A DNA stretch of 64,000 bases from Pseudomonadota bacterium (GTDB taxonomy: Bacteria > Pseudomonadota > Alphaproteobacteria > Rhodobacterales > Rhodobacteraceae), in NCBI GenBank assembly GCA_020161655.1, contig JAIUPC010000017.1, forward strand, positions 248,001 to 312,000, read 5' to 3'. The position numbers and the translations under genes were made by a program. The notes beneath the pieces were generated by a model. That model made no database searches. It was given only the letters and a program-made list of their open reading frames with translations, and had not been told where the DNA came from. This document shows, piece after piece, positions 34,536-43,997 of the stretch (position 1 is its first letter; the number at the start of each line of letters is the position of its first letter).

Positions 34536-35156
34536 CTAGCGACGCGGCGGGCGCGATCTGTAGACCGGCAGTTGCCAGCCGAAGAGCAGGCTTCCGGCGC
34601 GGAGCGTGAAGGTCACTGCGGCGCAGACAAGAAGCGCAACGCCAGAAGGCAGCACCGGCAGGGCGAGAAGCCCGGCGCTGGCCCCGGCGAAGGCGGCGGT
34701 GACGTAAAGCTCCCCCTGTTTCAGGACGAGCGGCACCTCGTTGCAGACGACATCGCGCATGAGGCCGCCGAAGCAGCCGGTCGCCACGCCCATGAAGATC
34801 ACGACCGGCCAGTGCTGGCCAAGGCCGAGCGCCACGCCGACCCCGGCGGGGACCGCGACCGACAGCGCCAGAGCGTCGAGCCAGGTCAGGACACGGAGGC
34901 GGCTTTCGAAGAGATGGGCGGTGAAGAAGACCAGCACCGCCGCCGCGACGGCGACCCCGATGAAGGACGGGCGTTCGATCCAGAACACCGGGTTGCGGTC
35001 GAGAAGCACGTCGCGGAGCGTGCCGCCGCCGACCGCCGTCAGGCAGGCGAGGAAGGAAAAGCCGACGATGTCGAGTTGCGCCCGGCTGGCAGCAAACGCC
35101 CCGGTGAGCGCGAAGACGAAGACCGAGGCGTAGTCGAGAACCTCAGGCAGCGTCAT
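34536..35156 (-). CDS. TRIC/UPF0126-family membrane protein
   Basis: 206 residues from ATG 35156. Seven hydrophobic helices arranged as an internal duplication. Each half carries the family motif: [17 protein letters not shown] and [17 protein letters not shown]. Structural studies of the family show trimeric cation (K+) channels; transport of other solutes has also been proposed. Its start overlaps the end of rnhA by 14 nt, so the two are coupled. Confidence 0.88.
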   Translation of the reverse strand: MTLPEVLDYASVFVFALTGAFAASRAQLDIVGFSFLACLTAVGGGTLRDVLLDRNPVFWIERPSFIGVAVAAAVLVFFTAHLFESRLRVLTWLDALALSVAVPAGVGVALGLGQHWPVVIFMGVATGCFGGLMRDVVCNEVPLVLKQGELYVTAAFAGASAGLLALPVLPSGVALLVCAAVTFTLRAGSLLFGWQLPVYRSRPPRR

Positions 35157-35622
35157 CGGGTCTGGCCTTCTTCGGCTTGAAGGGCGCCATCCCGGCGCGC
35201 GCCAGCTCATCGGCGCGTTCGTTTTCGGGGTGGCCGGCATGGCCCTTGATCCATTCCCAGCGCACCCGGTGGCGGGCCTGCGCCTCATCAAGGCGCTGCC
35301 AGAGGTCGACGTTCTTCACCGGCTTCTTGTCGGCCGTCTTCCAGCCGTTCCGCTTCCAGCCGTGAATCCACTGGCTGACGCCGTTCTTCACATAGGCGCT
35401 GTCGGTGATGACGGTGATGGCGGAAGCGCGGGCGAGCGCCTCAAGCGCCGAGATCGCGGCCAGAAGTTCCATGCGGTTGTTGGTGGTGTCGGCCTCGCCG
35501 CCCTTGAGTTCGCGGGTCTTGACGACCTCCTCGCCCTCGCGCGCGATCATCAGGGCACCCCAGCCACCGGGGCCGGGATTGCCGGAGCAGGCTCCGTCGG
35601 TATAGGCGAAAAGGTCGGGCAT
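35143..35622 (-). CDS. rnhA: Ribonuclease HI
   Basis: 159 residues. Degrades the RNA strand of RNA-DNA hybrids. [17 protein letters not shown] contains the first catalytic Asp, [15 protein letters not shown] the Glu, [12 protein letters not shown] the second Asp, and [18 protein letters not shown] the His loop and last Asp. Length and motif order are standard. Confidence 0.96.
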   Translation of the reverse strand: MPDLFAYTDGACSGNPGPGGWGALMIAREGEEVVKTRELKGGEADTTNNRMELLAAISALEALARASAITVITDSAYVKNGVSQWIHGWKRNGWKTADKKPVKNVDLWQRLDEAQARHRVRWEWIKGHAGHPENERADELARAGMAPFKPKKARPDDAA

Positions 35623-35671
35623 GGTGGCTCCGGTGAGGGTCCAGCCGGTCTAGGGCGGGCGGCGTCTGCGG

Positions 35672-36271
35672 TCAACGGTTGGCGCTGGCGCGGAGGATCA
35701 CGAAGGGATCGAGGGTGCCGGCAAGGCCACGCTCGCGGCCATTGGCGGCGGCGATGATGGTGAAGCCTGCGGCAGCAATCAGGTCCGCCAGTTCGTGGCG
35801 GGCGACATAGGTATAGCTGCGGCCGAGGCGGTCACGGACCTCACCTGCGCCGGTCTTCATCGCGATGTGGAGAAGCCCTGAAGGTTTCAGCGCCCTGCGG
35901 ATCGTGGCCAGATGGCGCGGCAGGTCGTCGCGGGGCGCATGGAGGAGCGAGAAATTGGCCCAGACGCCGTCATAGGCGGCCACCGCGTCCAGATCGTCGA
36001 AAGTGCCAAGCCGGGCGCCGATCCGGTGCCGGTCGTTTGCCAGCGCCACCATCGCGGGCGAGGCATCGACCGGATCGGGGTGAAGGCCAGCGGCGCGCAT
36101 ATGGGCCGAGGCGTCGCCCGGACCGCAACCGAGGTCAAGGACGCGGGCGCCTGCGGGCAGGGCCTCGATGAAGGCTTTCAAGGGGCGGGTCAGGCGGACC
36201 ACCCGGAAGCGTTTGGCATAGGCCGCCGCGTTGGCCTCATAGGCGTCGATGGTGCGGCGGTCGACGCTCAT
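35672..36271 (-). CDS. Class I SAM-dependent methyltransferase
   Basis: 199 residues. SAM-binding motif [16 protein letters not shown], the acidic residue in [11 protein letters not shown], and a post-II region [12 protein letters not shown] mark a UbiE/BioC-like Rossmann methyltransferase. The substrate cannot be read from sequence. The start overlaps the ispH stop by 4 nt (ATGA), so it is co-translated with ispH. Confidence 0.85.
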   Translation of the reverse strand: MSVDRRTIDAYEANAAAYAKRFRVVRLTRPLKAFIEALPAGARVLDLGCGPGDASAHMRAAGLHPDPVDASPAMVALANDRHRIGARLGTFDDLDAVAAYDGVWANFSLLHAPRDDLPRHLATIRRALKPSGLLHIAMKTGAGEVRDRLGRSYTYVARHELADLIAAAGFTIIAAANGRERGLAGTLDPFVILRASANR

Positions 36272-37215
36272 GCCGGTTCGCGGAGGACGCGGGGGACCTT
36301 GAATTCAACCCGTTCCTTTGCCGTCTCCACCAGTTCGACGGTCAGGTCATGGCGGGCGTGGAAGGCGTCGATGACCTCGTTCACCAGAACTTCCGGGGCC
36401 GAGGCGCCCGCCGTCACGCCGACGGCGCGGATGCCGTCCAGCGCGCGCCAGTCGATGTCGGTGGCGCGCTGGACCAGCTGGGCATAGCCGCAGCCCGCCG
36501 CGCGCCCGACCTCGACCAGCCGCTTGGAGTTCGAGGAATTCGGCGCGCCGATCACCAGAAGCGCGTCGATCAAATGTGCGATCGACTTCACCGCCTCCTG
36601 CCGGTTGGTGGTCGCGTAGCAGATGTCTTCCTTGTGGGGGCCGATGATCGCCGGGAAGCGTGCCCGCAAGGCCGCGACGATTTCGGCGGTGTCATCGACC
36701 GACAGCGTGGTCTGGGTGATGAAGGCGAGCTTGCCGGGATCGCGCGGAGCAATCCCCTCGACATCGGCGACGGTTTCAACCAGAAGCACCTCGCCTTCGG
36801 GCAGTTGGCCCATGGTGCCGAGCGTCTCCGGGTGGCCGGCGTGGCCGATCATCACCATCTGCAAGCCGTTCTCGAAATGGCGTTCGGCCTCGATATGGAC
36901 CTTGGAGACGAGGGGACAGGTGGCGTCGACATAGACCATCTGCCGCCGCTCAGCCTCGGCGGGAACCGCCTTCGGCACACCGTGGGCGGAAAAGATCACC
37001 GGTCGGTCGGGCGGGCAGTCGTCCAGTTCCTCGACGAAGACGGCGCCCTTGGCGCGCAACCCGTCGACGACGAAGCGGTTATGCACGATCTCGTGGCGGA
37101 CATAGACCGGCGCGCCCCATTTCTCGAGCGCAAGTTCGACGATCTTGATAGCCCGGTCGACACCGGCGCAGAAACCGCGCGGCGCGGCAAGGTAGAGGGT
37201 AAGAGCAGGGCGCAT
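36268..37215 (-). CDS. ispH: 4-hydroxy-3-methylbut-2-enyl diphosphate reductase
   Basis: 315 residues from ATG 37215. Last enzyme of the MEP isoprenoid pathway, giving IPP and DMAPP. The Fe-S cluster cysteines are in [25 protein letters not shown] and [13 protein letters not shown] surroundings. Catalytic Glu is in [15 protein letters not shown], and [11 protein letters not shown] is the substrate loop. An in-frame start at 37272 is less likely because the conserved fold begins at [10 protein letters not shown]. Confidence 0.95.
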   Translation of the reverse strand: MRPALTLYLAAPRGFCAGVDRAIKIVELALEKWGAPVYVRHEIVHNRFVVDGLRAKGAVFVEELDDCPPDRPVIFSAHGVPKAVPAEAERRQMVYVDATCPLVSKVHIEAERHFENGLQMVMIGHAGHPETLGTMGQLPEGEVLLVETVADVEGIAPRDPGKLAFITQTTLSVDDTAEIVAALRARFPAIIGPHKEDICYATTNRQEAVKSIAHLIDALLVIGAPNSSNSKRLVEVGRAAGCGYAQLVQRATDIDWRALDGIRAVGVTAGASAPEVLVNEVIDAFHARHDLTVELVETAKERVEFKVPRVLREPA

Positions 37216-37257
37216 GGCTTTGTCCAGTCGGTTCGCGCGGCGGACAATAGGCGACAC

Positions 37258-37281
37258 CTCCGCCGGGGACAACCGGCGGAG
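37258..37281. terminator. 9-bp hairpin between the NYN gene and ispH
   Basis: CTCCGCCGG and CCGGCGGAG pair perfectly around the loop GGACAA. It lies 25 nt past the minus-strand NYN-gene stop, so it may terminate that gene or fold in the ispH leader. Confidence 0.5.
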
Positions 37282-37305
37282 ACTGCCGAAACCGGGACGC
37301 CCGGC

Positions 37306-37881
37306 TCAGTGACCGCTCGCGGCCTCTTCCTCACGGTCGAAGCGCGGCTCGCGCGGGGGGCGGCCGATCACGTCGCGCAGGGCATCCAGTTCGATGAAGT
37401 TATCGGCCTGGCGGCGAAGTTCGTCCGCGATCATCGGCGGCTGGGAACGGATCGTCGACACGACCGAAACCCTGACACCTTGACGCTGAAGGCTTTCGAC
37501 CAGCGGCTTGAAGTCGCCATCGCCCGAAAAGAGGACGATGTGATCCACGCGCGGCGCAAGCTCCATGGCATCGACGGTCAGCTCGATATCCATGTTGCCC
37601 TTGACCTTCCGGCGACCCTGGCTGTCGGTATATTCCTTGGCCGGTTTGGTCACCATCGAGAAGCCGTTGTAGTGGAGCCAGTCCACCAGCGGCCGGATCG
37701 GGGAGTACTCGTCATTTTCCAGAAGCGCAGTGTAGTAGAAGGCACGCAGCAACTTGCCGCGGCGTTCGAACTCCTGCCGGAGGAGCTTGTAGTCAATGTC
37801 GAACCCCAATGCCTTGGCAGCGGCATAGAGGTTTGACCCGTCAATGAACAGCGCAAGCCGTTCGTCCTTGTAGAACATCAA
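37306..37881 (-). CDS. NYN-domain (LabA/DUF88) putative ribonuclease
   Basis: 191 residues. PIN-like NYN fold with the acidic residues of the family: LALFIDGSNLYAAAK near the start, GNMDIELTVDAMELA in the middle, and IVLFSGDGDFKPLVESL. These metal-binding Asp residues fit an endoribonuclease of the LabA/MARF1 group. Target RNA unknown. Divergent from folK with 97 nt between starts. Confidence 0.88.
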   Translation of the reverse strand: MMFYKDERLALFIDGSNLYAAAKALGFDIDYKLLRQEFERRGKLLRAFYYTALLENDEYSPIRPLVDWLHYNGFSMVTKPAKEYTDSQGRRKVKGNMDIELTVDAMELAPRVDHIVLFSGDGDFKPLVESLQRQGVRVSVVSTIRSQPPMIADELRRQADNFIELDALRDVIGRPPREPRFDREEEAASGH

Positions 37882-37978
37882 TTGTTCCCTTCGAAAAATC
37901 CCGCCTTGAACCCTTGGTCGTTCGAGTGGTCAAACTGGGCTAAGACGGTCAGCACCGGAACCTATAGGAATAGCCATT

Positions 37979-38566
37979 TTGGCACAAGCTGAGCCAACTG
38001 TACAAAAGCATAGCACGGCCATCATATCGGCAGGCGCCAACCTTCCGTCAAGGTATGGCGAACCTTACCGAACCGTCTCTGCCGCCCTTGCGGCCATTGG
38101 CGAAGCGTTGGGGAGAATCGTTTCCGTTTCAAGGTTCTTCCAGACCCCGGCTTATCCGCCCGGATCGGGTCCGGACTTCGTGAATGCCGCCTGTGTGATC
38201 GCCACCGATCTGGCCCCGGCCGATATCCTGGCCGGGCTTCACGCCATCGAGGCCGACGCCGACCGCCGCCGCGAAACCCGCTGGGGCGCGCGCACGCTCG
38301 ACCTTGACCTGATCGCCGTGGCCGACATGGTTCTGCCCGACCCGTCCTTCCAGAAGGCCTGGATGGGGTTGCCGCCGGAACGGCAGGGGGCAGAGGCGCC
38401 GCCGGTCCTGATCCTGCCGCATCCGCGCCTTCAAGACCGCGCCTTCGTGCTGATTCCATTGGCGGACATTGCGCCGGACTGGCGTCATCCGGTCACCGGC
38501 TTCAGCGTCCGCGACATGCTCGCGGCCCTGCCTGAAGCCGACAAAGCGGCAATTTGCCCGTGCTGA
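37979..38566 (+). CDS. folK: 2-amino-4-hydroxy-6-hydroxymethyldihydropteridine diphosphokinase
   Basis: 195 residues from TTG 37979, supported by AGGA about 8 nt upstream; no ATG fits. Pyrophosphorylates the pterin precursor of folate. ISAGANLPSRYGEPYRT, VSRFFQTPAYPPGSGPDFVNAA and the signature RWGARTLDLDLIAVADM are typical. An insert of about 15 residues (SFQKAWMGLPPERQG) before the LPHPRLQDRAFVLIPL segment makes it longer than the E. coli enzyme. Confidence 0.93.
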   Translation: MAQAEPTVQKHSTAIISAGANLPSRYGEPYRTVSAALAAIGEALGRIVSVSRFFQTPAYPPGSGPDFVNAACVIATDLAPADILAGLHAIEADADRRRETRWGARTLDLDLIAVADMVLPDPSFQKAWMGLPPERQGAEAPPVLILPHPRLQDRAFVLIPLADIAPDWRHPVTGFSVRDMLAALPEADKAAICPC

Positions 38567-38580
38567 GCGGGAATCGGCGC

Positions 38581-38609
38581 TTGTCAAGGGAAAGGTGAGC
38601 GCCTAAATA
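38581..38609 (+). promoter_or_regulatory. Sigma-70-type promoter for rpoZ-rsh
   Basis: TTGTCA (38581-38586) and TAAATA (38604-38609) are separated by exactly 17 nt and lie 38 nt upstream of the rpoZ ATG. The match to the -35/-10 consensus is good for such GC-rich DNA. Confidence 0.55.
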
Positions 38610-38646
38610 GCGTTCTCCACATCTCCCGACCTATTGGAGTTTGTTC

Positions 38647-39000
38647 ATGGCCCGCGTGACGGTTGAAGACTGCGTTGACAAGGTTCCGAACCGGTTCGAG
38701 CTGGTGATGCTCGCCGCGCATCGCGCCCGCGAAATCACGGCAGGCTCGCCGCTGACGATCGACCGCGACAACGACAAGAACCCTGTCGTCTCGCTCCGCG
38801 AGATCGCGGACGAAACCCAAGCTGCGGGCGACCTGCGCGAGCGCATGATCGAAAGCCACCAGACCCAGATCGAGGTCGACGAGGCCGAGGATGACGCGAT
38901 GGCGCTTCTCATGGGTGCCGAAGTGGATCGTCCGGCTCAGGACGACATGGACGAGGAACGCCTGCTGCGCCAGCTGATGGAAGCACAGGGTCAGGGCTGA
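38647..39000 (+). CDS. rpoZ: RNA polymerase omega subunit
   Basis: 117 residues from ATG 38647. [29 protein letters not shown] is the conserved omega core that wraps the beta-prime C-terminus; it is followed by [12 protein letters not shown] and an acidic tail of about 45 residues usual in this lineage. It aids polymerase assembly and forms part of the ppGpp site. The gene directly precedes the ppGpp synthetase/hydrolase. Confidence 0.96.
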   Translation: MARVTVEDCVDKVPNRFELVMLAAHRAREITAGSPLTIDRDNDKNPVVSLREIADETQAAGDLRERMIESHQTQIEVDEAEDDAMALLMGAEVDRPAQDDMDEERLLRQLMEAQGQG

Positions 39001-39022
39001 ACACCGGACTGCGCAGGCTGCG

Positions 39023-41146
39023 ATGATTGACGTCGAAGATCTCATCGCGCTGGTCCGCAACTACAACCCAAGAACCAATGAAGACCGTATCCGGCGCGCC
39101 TATGACTACGGGCGCCGGATGCATGACGGCCAGAAGCGGCGTTCGGGCGAGGATTACTTCACCCATCCTGTCGCCGTCGCCGCGATCCTGACCGAACAGC
39201 GGCTGGATGATGCGACGATCATCACCGCCCTTCTGCACGACACCATCGAGGATACCAAGTCCACCTATTCCGAGATTGCCGCCCAGTTCGGCGAAGAGAT
39301 CGCGGAACTGGTCGATGGCGTCACCAAGCTGACCAATCTCCAGCTTTCCTCGACCGAAACCAAGCAGTCCGAAAACTTCCGCAAGCTTTTCATGGCCATG
39401 TCGAAGGACATGCGCGTGATCCTCGTCAAGCTTGCCGACCGGCTGCACAACATGCGGACGATCAAGTCCCTGCCGCCGGAAAAGCAGGCCCGGAAGGCGC
39501 GCGAGACGATGGATATCTTCGCGCCGCTTGCGGGCCGGATGGGCATGCAGTGGATGCGCGAGGAGCTTGAGGACCTTGCCTTCAAGGTCCTGAACCCCGA
39601 AGCGCGATCCTCGATCATCCGCCGTTTCATCCTTCTGCAAAAGGAAACCGGCGACGTGATCCACAAGATCACCGCCGACATAAGGCTTGAGCTTGAGAAA
39701 GAAGGGATCGAGGCCGACGTCTTTGGCCGCGCCAAGAAGCCCTATTCGATCTGGCGCAAGATGCAGGAAAAGCAGCTAGCCTTCTCGCGCCTTTCGGACA
39801 TCTACGGTTTCCGGGTGATCTGCCGGACCGAAAGCGACTGCTACCGCATCCTCGGTGCGATCCACCGGCGCTGGCGGGCGGTGCCGGGGCGCTTCAAGGA
39901 TTACATCAGCCAGCCGAAGTCGAACGGCTACCGGTCCATCCACACCACCGTTTCGGGCCGCGACGGCAAGCGGGTGGAGGTGCAGATCCGCACCCGCCAG
40001 ATGCATGAGGTCGCCGAGGCCGGGGTCGCGGCACATTGGTCCTACCGTGACGGTGAGCGCGCTCAGAACCCCTTTGCCGTCGACCCGGCGCGCTGGATCA
40101 CCACGCTGACCGAACGCTTCGACAACGGCGACGACCACGACGAGTTTCTCGAGAACGTGAAGCTCGAAATGTATTCCGACCAGGTCTTCTGCTTCACGCC
40201 GAAGGGCGATGTGGTGCAGCTGCCGAAAGGGGCGACGCCTCTCGACTTCGCCTATGCGATCCACACGAGGATCGGCAACTCCACCGTCGGCGCCAAGGTC
40301 GACGGCATCCGCGTGCCGCTCTGGACCCGGCTGAAGAACGGCCAGTCGGTCGAGATCATCACCGCGACCGGCCAGCGCCCGCAGGTGACATGGATCGACA
40401 TTGTCGTGACAGGTCGCGCGAAATCCGCGATCCGGCGGTCCTTGCGCGAGGAAGACCGCGAACGCTTCATCAAGCTCGGGCGCGAACTGTCGCGGGTGGC
40501 CTTCGAACATCACGGTCGCAAGGTGTCCGACAAGGCGCTGCGCACGGCGGCCAAGACCCTTGGCCTTGCCGATGAGCATGAGGTGCTGGCCCGTCTCGGC
40601 AGCGCCGAACTGACGGCGCGCGAGGTGGTCGAGGCCATCTACCCCGAACTTGCGACCAGCCCCGCCACCGAAGAGGTCGACGCCCGCCGCCCGGTCGTCG
40701 GCCTGACCGCCGACCAGTCCTTCCGCCGCGCCAACTGCTGCCAGCCGGTGCCGGGCGAGCGAATCGTCGGCATCACCTACCGGGGTCAGGGCGTGGTGGT
40801 CCATGCCATCGACTGCGAGGCTTTGGCCGAATTCGAGGAACAGCCCGCCCGCTGGGTCGACCTGCAATGGCATTCCGGCCGGCATGCCGCCGCCTACAAC
40901 GTCAGCCTGAATCTCACCATCGCCAACGATGCCGGCGTGCTTGGCCGGATCTGCACCTTGATCGGGGAGCAGAAGGCCAATATCTCCGACCTAACTTTCG
41001 TCGACCGGAAGCCGGATTTTTACCGTCTTATCGTGGAAGTTGACCTGAGGGATGCCGAACACCTGCACATGGTGCTGACGGCGCTCGAGGCGGAGAATGA
41101 TGTGGCCCAGGTTGCGCGCTATCGCGACCTCGGCCGCAAGCCCTGA
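39023..41146 (+). CDS. rsh: Bifunctional (p)ppGpp synthetase/hydrolase (RSH)
   Basis: 707 residues. Domains in order: HD hydrolase (about 20-170, with ALLHDTIEDTKSTY), synthetase (about 225-345, with YRSIHTTVSG and RVEVQIRTRQMHEVAEAGVAAHW), TGS (about 385-445, VFCFTPKGDVVQLPKGAT), and a C-terminal ACT domain (about 630-705). Controls the stringent response. Both catalytic halves look intact, as expected for the single long RSH of alphaproteobacteria. Placed 22 nt after rpoZ. Confidence 0.96.
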   Translation: MIDVEDLIALVRNYNPRTNEDRIRRAYDYGRRMHDGQKRRSGEDYFTHPVAVAAILTEQRLDDATIITALLHDTIEDTKSTYSEIAAQFGEEIAELVDGVTKLTNLQLSSTETKQSENFRKLFMAMSKDMRVILVKLADRLHNMRTIKSLPPEKQARKARETMDIFAPLAGRMGMQWMREELEDLAFKVLNPEARSSIIRRFILLQKETGDVIHKITADIRLELEKEGIEADVFGRAKKPYSIWRKMQEKQLAFSRLSDIYGFRVICRTESDCYRILGAIHRRWRAVPGRFKDYISQPKSNGYRSIHTTVSGRDGKRVEVQIRTRQMHEVAEAGVAAHWSYRDGERAQNPFAVDPARWITTLTERFDNGDDHDEFLENVKLEMYSDQVFCFTPKGDVVQLPKGATPLDFAYAIHTRIGNSTVGAKVDGIRVPLWTRLKNGQSVEIITATGQRPQVTWIDIVVTGRAKSAIRRSLREEDRERFIKLGRELSRVAFEHHGRKVSDKALRTAAKTLGLADEHEVLARLGSAELTAREVVEAIYPELATSPATEEVDARRPVVGLTADQSFRRANCCQPVPGERIVGITYRGQGVVVHAIDCEALAEFEEQPARWVDLQWHSGRHAAAYNVSLNLTIANDAGVLGRICTLIGEQKANISDLTFVDRKPDFYRLIVEVDLRDAEHLHMVLTALEAENDVAQVARYRDLGRKP

Positions 41147-41167
41147 AAGGGGCAGGGGGGAACGGAC

Positions 41168-41824
41168 GTGGTCTTCAAGCGGCGCAATCCGCGAACCTAC
41201 TTCCGGACGCTGCTTGAGGCCTTCTGGCCCCGCGGCGGCTGGACCCGTGCCTTTCACTACGTCAAGCACCGCATCCGCCGCCTGCCCGACCGCCCCGACC
41301 GCATCGCGCGGGGCGTCGGCGCGGGCGTCTTCATCAGCTTCACGCCCTTCTTCGGCTTCCATTTCATTGGCGCCGCCCTGATCGCCAAGCTGATCCGCGG
41401 CAACTTCCTTGCCTCGCTGCTCGGCACCTTCTTCGGCAACCCGCTGACGACGCCGATCATTGCCATCACCTCGCTCAAGTTCGGCAACTGGATGCTCGGG
41501 ACGAAGTTTGACGAGGGCGACCATGCCTCCATCGCCGGCCGTTTCATCGGCGCGGCGGAGGACCTGAAGCATAACTTCTTCGCGATCTTCAACGCCGACG
41601 TGACCCAGTGGCAGAACCTGATCTACTTCTGGAACGATATCGTCCTGCCCTATTTCATTGGCGGCTTCATTCCCGGCCTCGTCGCCGCCGTCATCTCCTA
41701 CTACCTGTCGGAGCCGGTGATCGCCGCCTACCAGAAGCATCGCCGCAAGAAGCTGAAAGAACGGTTCGAAAAGTTGAAGGCGCGGCTTCACGCCCGCAGC
41801 GACGAGCAGCGGGAACACGGCTGA
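41168..41824 (+). CDS. DUF2062 membrane protein
   Basis: 218 residues from GTG 41168. An N-terminal basic segment is followed by the DUF2062 signature RIARGVGAGVFISFTPFFGF, then membrane helices with LLGTFFGNPLTTPII, and a Lys/Arg-rich cytoplasmic tail. Function unknown, but the family is regularly found between rsh and pdxJ in this bacterial group, as here. Confidence 0.88.
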   Translation: MVFKRRNPRTYFRTLLEAFWPRGGWTRAFHYVKHRIRRLPDRPDRIARGVGAGVFISFTPFFGFHFIGAALIAKLIRGNFLASLLGTFFGNPLTTPIIAITSLKFGNWMLGTKFDEGDHASIAGRFIGAAEDLKHNFFAIFNADVTQWQNLIYFWNDIVLPYFIGGFIPGLVAAVISYYLSEPVIAAYQKHRRKKLKERFEKLKARLHARSDEQREHG

Positions 41825-41933
41825 TCGGTGCGTTCGCCAGTGACCGATCTTGTGCCGGTGACACTTCCGCCGTTCACAGTCGCCTCAACCCGCAATATCG
41901 TTGCACCCTGCGAATGACAGGGGAGATCAGCGC

Positions 41934-42677
41934 ATGACCGGCAAGCTTCGGCTCGGGGTGAATATCGACCACGTCGCCACCGTCAGGAATGCGCGTGGTT
42001 CGGCCTATCCCGATCCGGTCCGCGCCGGTCTTCTGGCGGAAGAGGCGGGGGCCGACGGTATCACGGCGCATCTGCGCGAGGATCGCCGCCACATCACTGA
42101 CGACGATATCGAACGGCTGATGGCATCGCTGACGCGGCCCCTGAACTTCGAGATGGCGGCAACGGCGGAAATGCAGGCGATCGCCCTGCGTCACCGGCCC
42201 CATGCCGTCTGCATCGTCCCCGAAAAGCGTGAGGAGCGGACGACCGAGGGCGGGCTTGACGTGGCCGGCGACGACAACCGCCTTGCCGATTTCATCGCGC
42301 CCCTCAGCGCGGCAGGCAGCCGGGTTTCCATGTTCATCGGCCATGACCCGCGCCAGATCGAAGTTTCGGCCCGGATCGGCGCGGCGGTGGTGGAGCTTCA
42401 CACCGGCCATTACTGCGACCTGCACCACGAGGGCCGCTTCACTGAGCGCGACGCCGAGCTTGCCGCGCTGAAGGAAGGCGCGCGGCTCGCCCATTCCCTC
42501 GGGCTTGAGGTCCACGCCGGCCACGGCCTGACCTATGACACCGTCGGCCCCGTCGCGGCGATCCCCGAGGTGATGGAGCTGAACATCGGCCATTTCCTGA
42601 TCGGCGAGGCGATCTTCGTCGGCCTGAAGGACGCGATTGCCGAGATGCGCCGGGCGATGGATGCCGCGCGCGGTTGA
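41934..42677 (+). CDS. pdxJ: Pyridoxine 5'-phosphate synthase
   Basis: 247 residues from ATG 41934, preceded by GGGGAG. Condenses 1-deoxyxylulose-5-phosphate with amino-acetone phosphate to give [19 protein letters not shown] at the start, [32 protein letters not shown] and the closing [18 protein letters not shown] are diagnostic. In relatives acpS usually follows directly; here four other genes intervene. Confidence 0.96.
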   Translation: MTGKLRLGVNIDHVATVRNARGSAYPDPVRAGLLAEEAGADGITAHLREDRRHITDDDIERLMASLTRPLNFEMAATAEMQAIALRHRPHAVCIVPEKREERTTEGGLDVAGDDNRLADFIAPLSAAGSRVSMFIGHDPRQIEVSARIGAAVVELHTGHYCDLHHEGRFTERDAELAALKEGARLAHSLGLEVHAGHGLTYDTVGPVAAIPEVMELNIGHFLIGEAIFVGLKDAIAEMRRAMDAARG

Positions 42678-42680
42678 GCG

Positions 42681-43184
42681 TCAGCCGTTCTCGCCGGTAC
42701 TCTCACCCTCGCCCATCAGGGTCGCGATCTCTGCCCCGAGGCGCAATTCCTGCACCTGACCGACGTGATGCGCCCTGAGCCGTCCGATGCGGTCGATCAG
42801 GATCAGGCTCGGCGTGCCGCGCATCCGGTAGCGTTCCATCGTGACCGGCATTGCGCCGCTGCCGGCTTCGTCGACCCCGACGGGAAAGGTCACCCGGTAC
42901 TCGTACAGGAAGGCTTCGAGCGAGATGGGCGTCATCGCCGCGTGATGCTCAAAGACCGTGTGGAGGCCAATGACCGCGACCTTTTCCGGCGGGAAAAGCC
43001 GGTGGACGCCTTGGGCCAGCGGCAGGCCATGCGACACGCAGCCGGGGCAGAGCATCTGGAACGCCTCGATCAAAACCACCCGGCCGCGCAAGGATGCGAG
43101 GGTCAGCGGCACATCGGTATTGAACCACTGGCTGACCGACCATTCCGGCGCGAGCGGGGGTATGTCGGGGCGTTCCATGTCCAT
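42681..43184 (-). CDS. Thioredoxin-like (peroxiredoxin/TlpA-type) protein
   Basis: 167 residues, no signal peptide. A thioredoxin fold with the redox motif MLCPGCVSHGLPLAQG (CPGC), a cis-Pro region RMRGTPSLILIDRIGRL, and an inserted helix as in AhpC/TlpA relatives. Probably a cytoplasmic thiol oxidoreductase. It starts 8 nt after the stop of the secreted-protein gene on the same strand, so the two form an operon facing the MarR regulator. Confidence 0.82.
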   Translation of the reverse strand: MDMERPDIPPLAPEWSVSQWFNTDVPLTLASLRGRVVLIEAFQMLCPGCVSHGLPLAQGVHRLFPPEKVAVIGLHTVFEHHAAMTPISLEAFLYEYRVTFPVGVDEAGSGAMPVTMERYRMRGTPSLILIDRIGRLRAHHVGQVQELRLGAEIATLMGEGESTGENG

Positions 43185-43192
43185 TGCCTTTG

Positions 43193-43903
43193 TTATTCAG
43201 CCGTGCCGGGCAGGCTGAGGTCGCCTGAGGCTACGTCGAAAACATCCGTGACGCAAAGCAAGGGCGCATGGAGGTTGGCATTGACGCGCAGCGCTGCCGT
43301 CACGCCGTCGAACTTCACCTCGCCCATGTCGGCCATCTCCACGTCGACCGTGATCGTGTCACCTCCAAGCTGCGGCACAAAGCCGGGGCTGTCGATGAAA
43401 AGCGGCAGGCCGGGCCAGGTCTTTGGCAGCTTCGGGCTCTCGCCTTCGGGGATGTCGCGCACGGCGAGCGCGCCGGGGCCGCAGGCCTCATCCGGTCGCA
43501 GCACAACCCAATGGCTGTGCCACTTGTCGCCATCATTGGCCAGATCGCCGTCGCCATCCTCGTCGTACAGCGGCGTGTCGTCGAAATCGGGATGCCTTGT
43601 GGCGGCAAGGGCAAGGATGCCCGATCCCGCCTCGAACCCCGCCGCTTCGGGGTCGAGCGACAGCGGCCAGACATAGGCATGGACCGCCGCGCCTTCGAGC
43701 TTGCCGACCTTTTCCGGCTCAAGGGTGCCGGCCTCGCCCAGCGTCTGCATGCGGAAACGGAGGCCGCTGGTCGTGCGACTGACCTCGGCGGCGAGGATGT
43801 CGTAGGGGGCTGCGACCTCCGGCTTTTCCGGCGAGGCGACGGGGGCAGCTGCTGCCGGAAGGGCGAGCAGAAGGGCGATGATAAGGGAAAGCTGTCTTGG
43901 CAT
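43193..43903 (-). CDS. Secreted periplasmic protein of unknown function
   Basis: 236 residues from ATG 43903, with AGGAGA upstream and a clean signal peptide (LIIALLLALPAAAAPVA). The mature protein is beta-rich, with an acidic DEDGDGDLANDGDKWHSHW loop near residue 125 that resembles a calcium-binding stretch next to two His. It has two isolated cysteines (EACGPG, LLCVTD). No family recognised. It is the first gene of a two-gene unit with the thioredoxin-like protein, transcribed away from the marR gene across an inverted-repeat operator. Confidence 0.7.
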   Translation of the reverse strand: MPRQLSLIIALLLALPAAAAPVASPEKPEVAAPYDILAAEVSRTTSGLRFRMQTLGEAGTLEPEKVGKLEGAAVHAYVWPLSLDPEAAGFEAGSGILALAATRHPDFDDTPLYDEDGDGDLANDGDKWHSHWVVLRPDEACGPGALAVRDIPEGESPKLPKTWPGLPLFIDSPGFVPQLGGDTITVDVEMADMGEVKFDGVTAALRVNANLHAPLLCVTDVFDVASGDLSLPGTAE

Positions 43904-43926
43904 GGGGAGTCTCCTCTGAATGGGGT

Positions 43927-43981
43927 CAATTGATAGCGATTCGATATTATTGTCAAAATGATTTTGACTCGCTATCAATTG
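43927..43981. promoter_or_regulatory. Divergent operator/promoter with 13-bp inverted repeat
   Basis: CAATTGATAGCGA (43927-43939) is the exact reverse complement of TCGCTATCAATTG (43969-43981). Between them lies a 17-bp palindrome GTCAAAATGATTTTGAC (43952-43968). The patch is strikingly AT-rich. TTGTCA-17-TATCAA can serve marR, and the minus strand carries a consensus TTGACA. Likely autoregulatory binding sites for the adjacent MarR protein. Confidence 0.7.
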
Positions 43982-43997
43982 GCGAGGAGGAGGCCCC

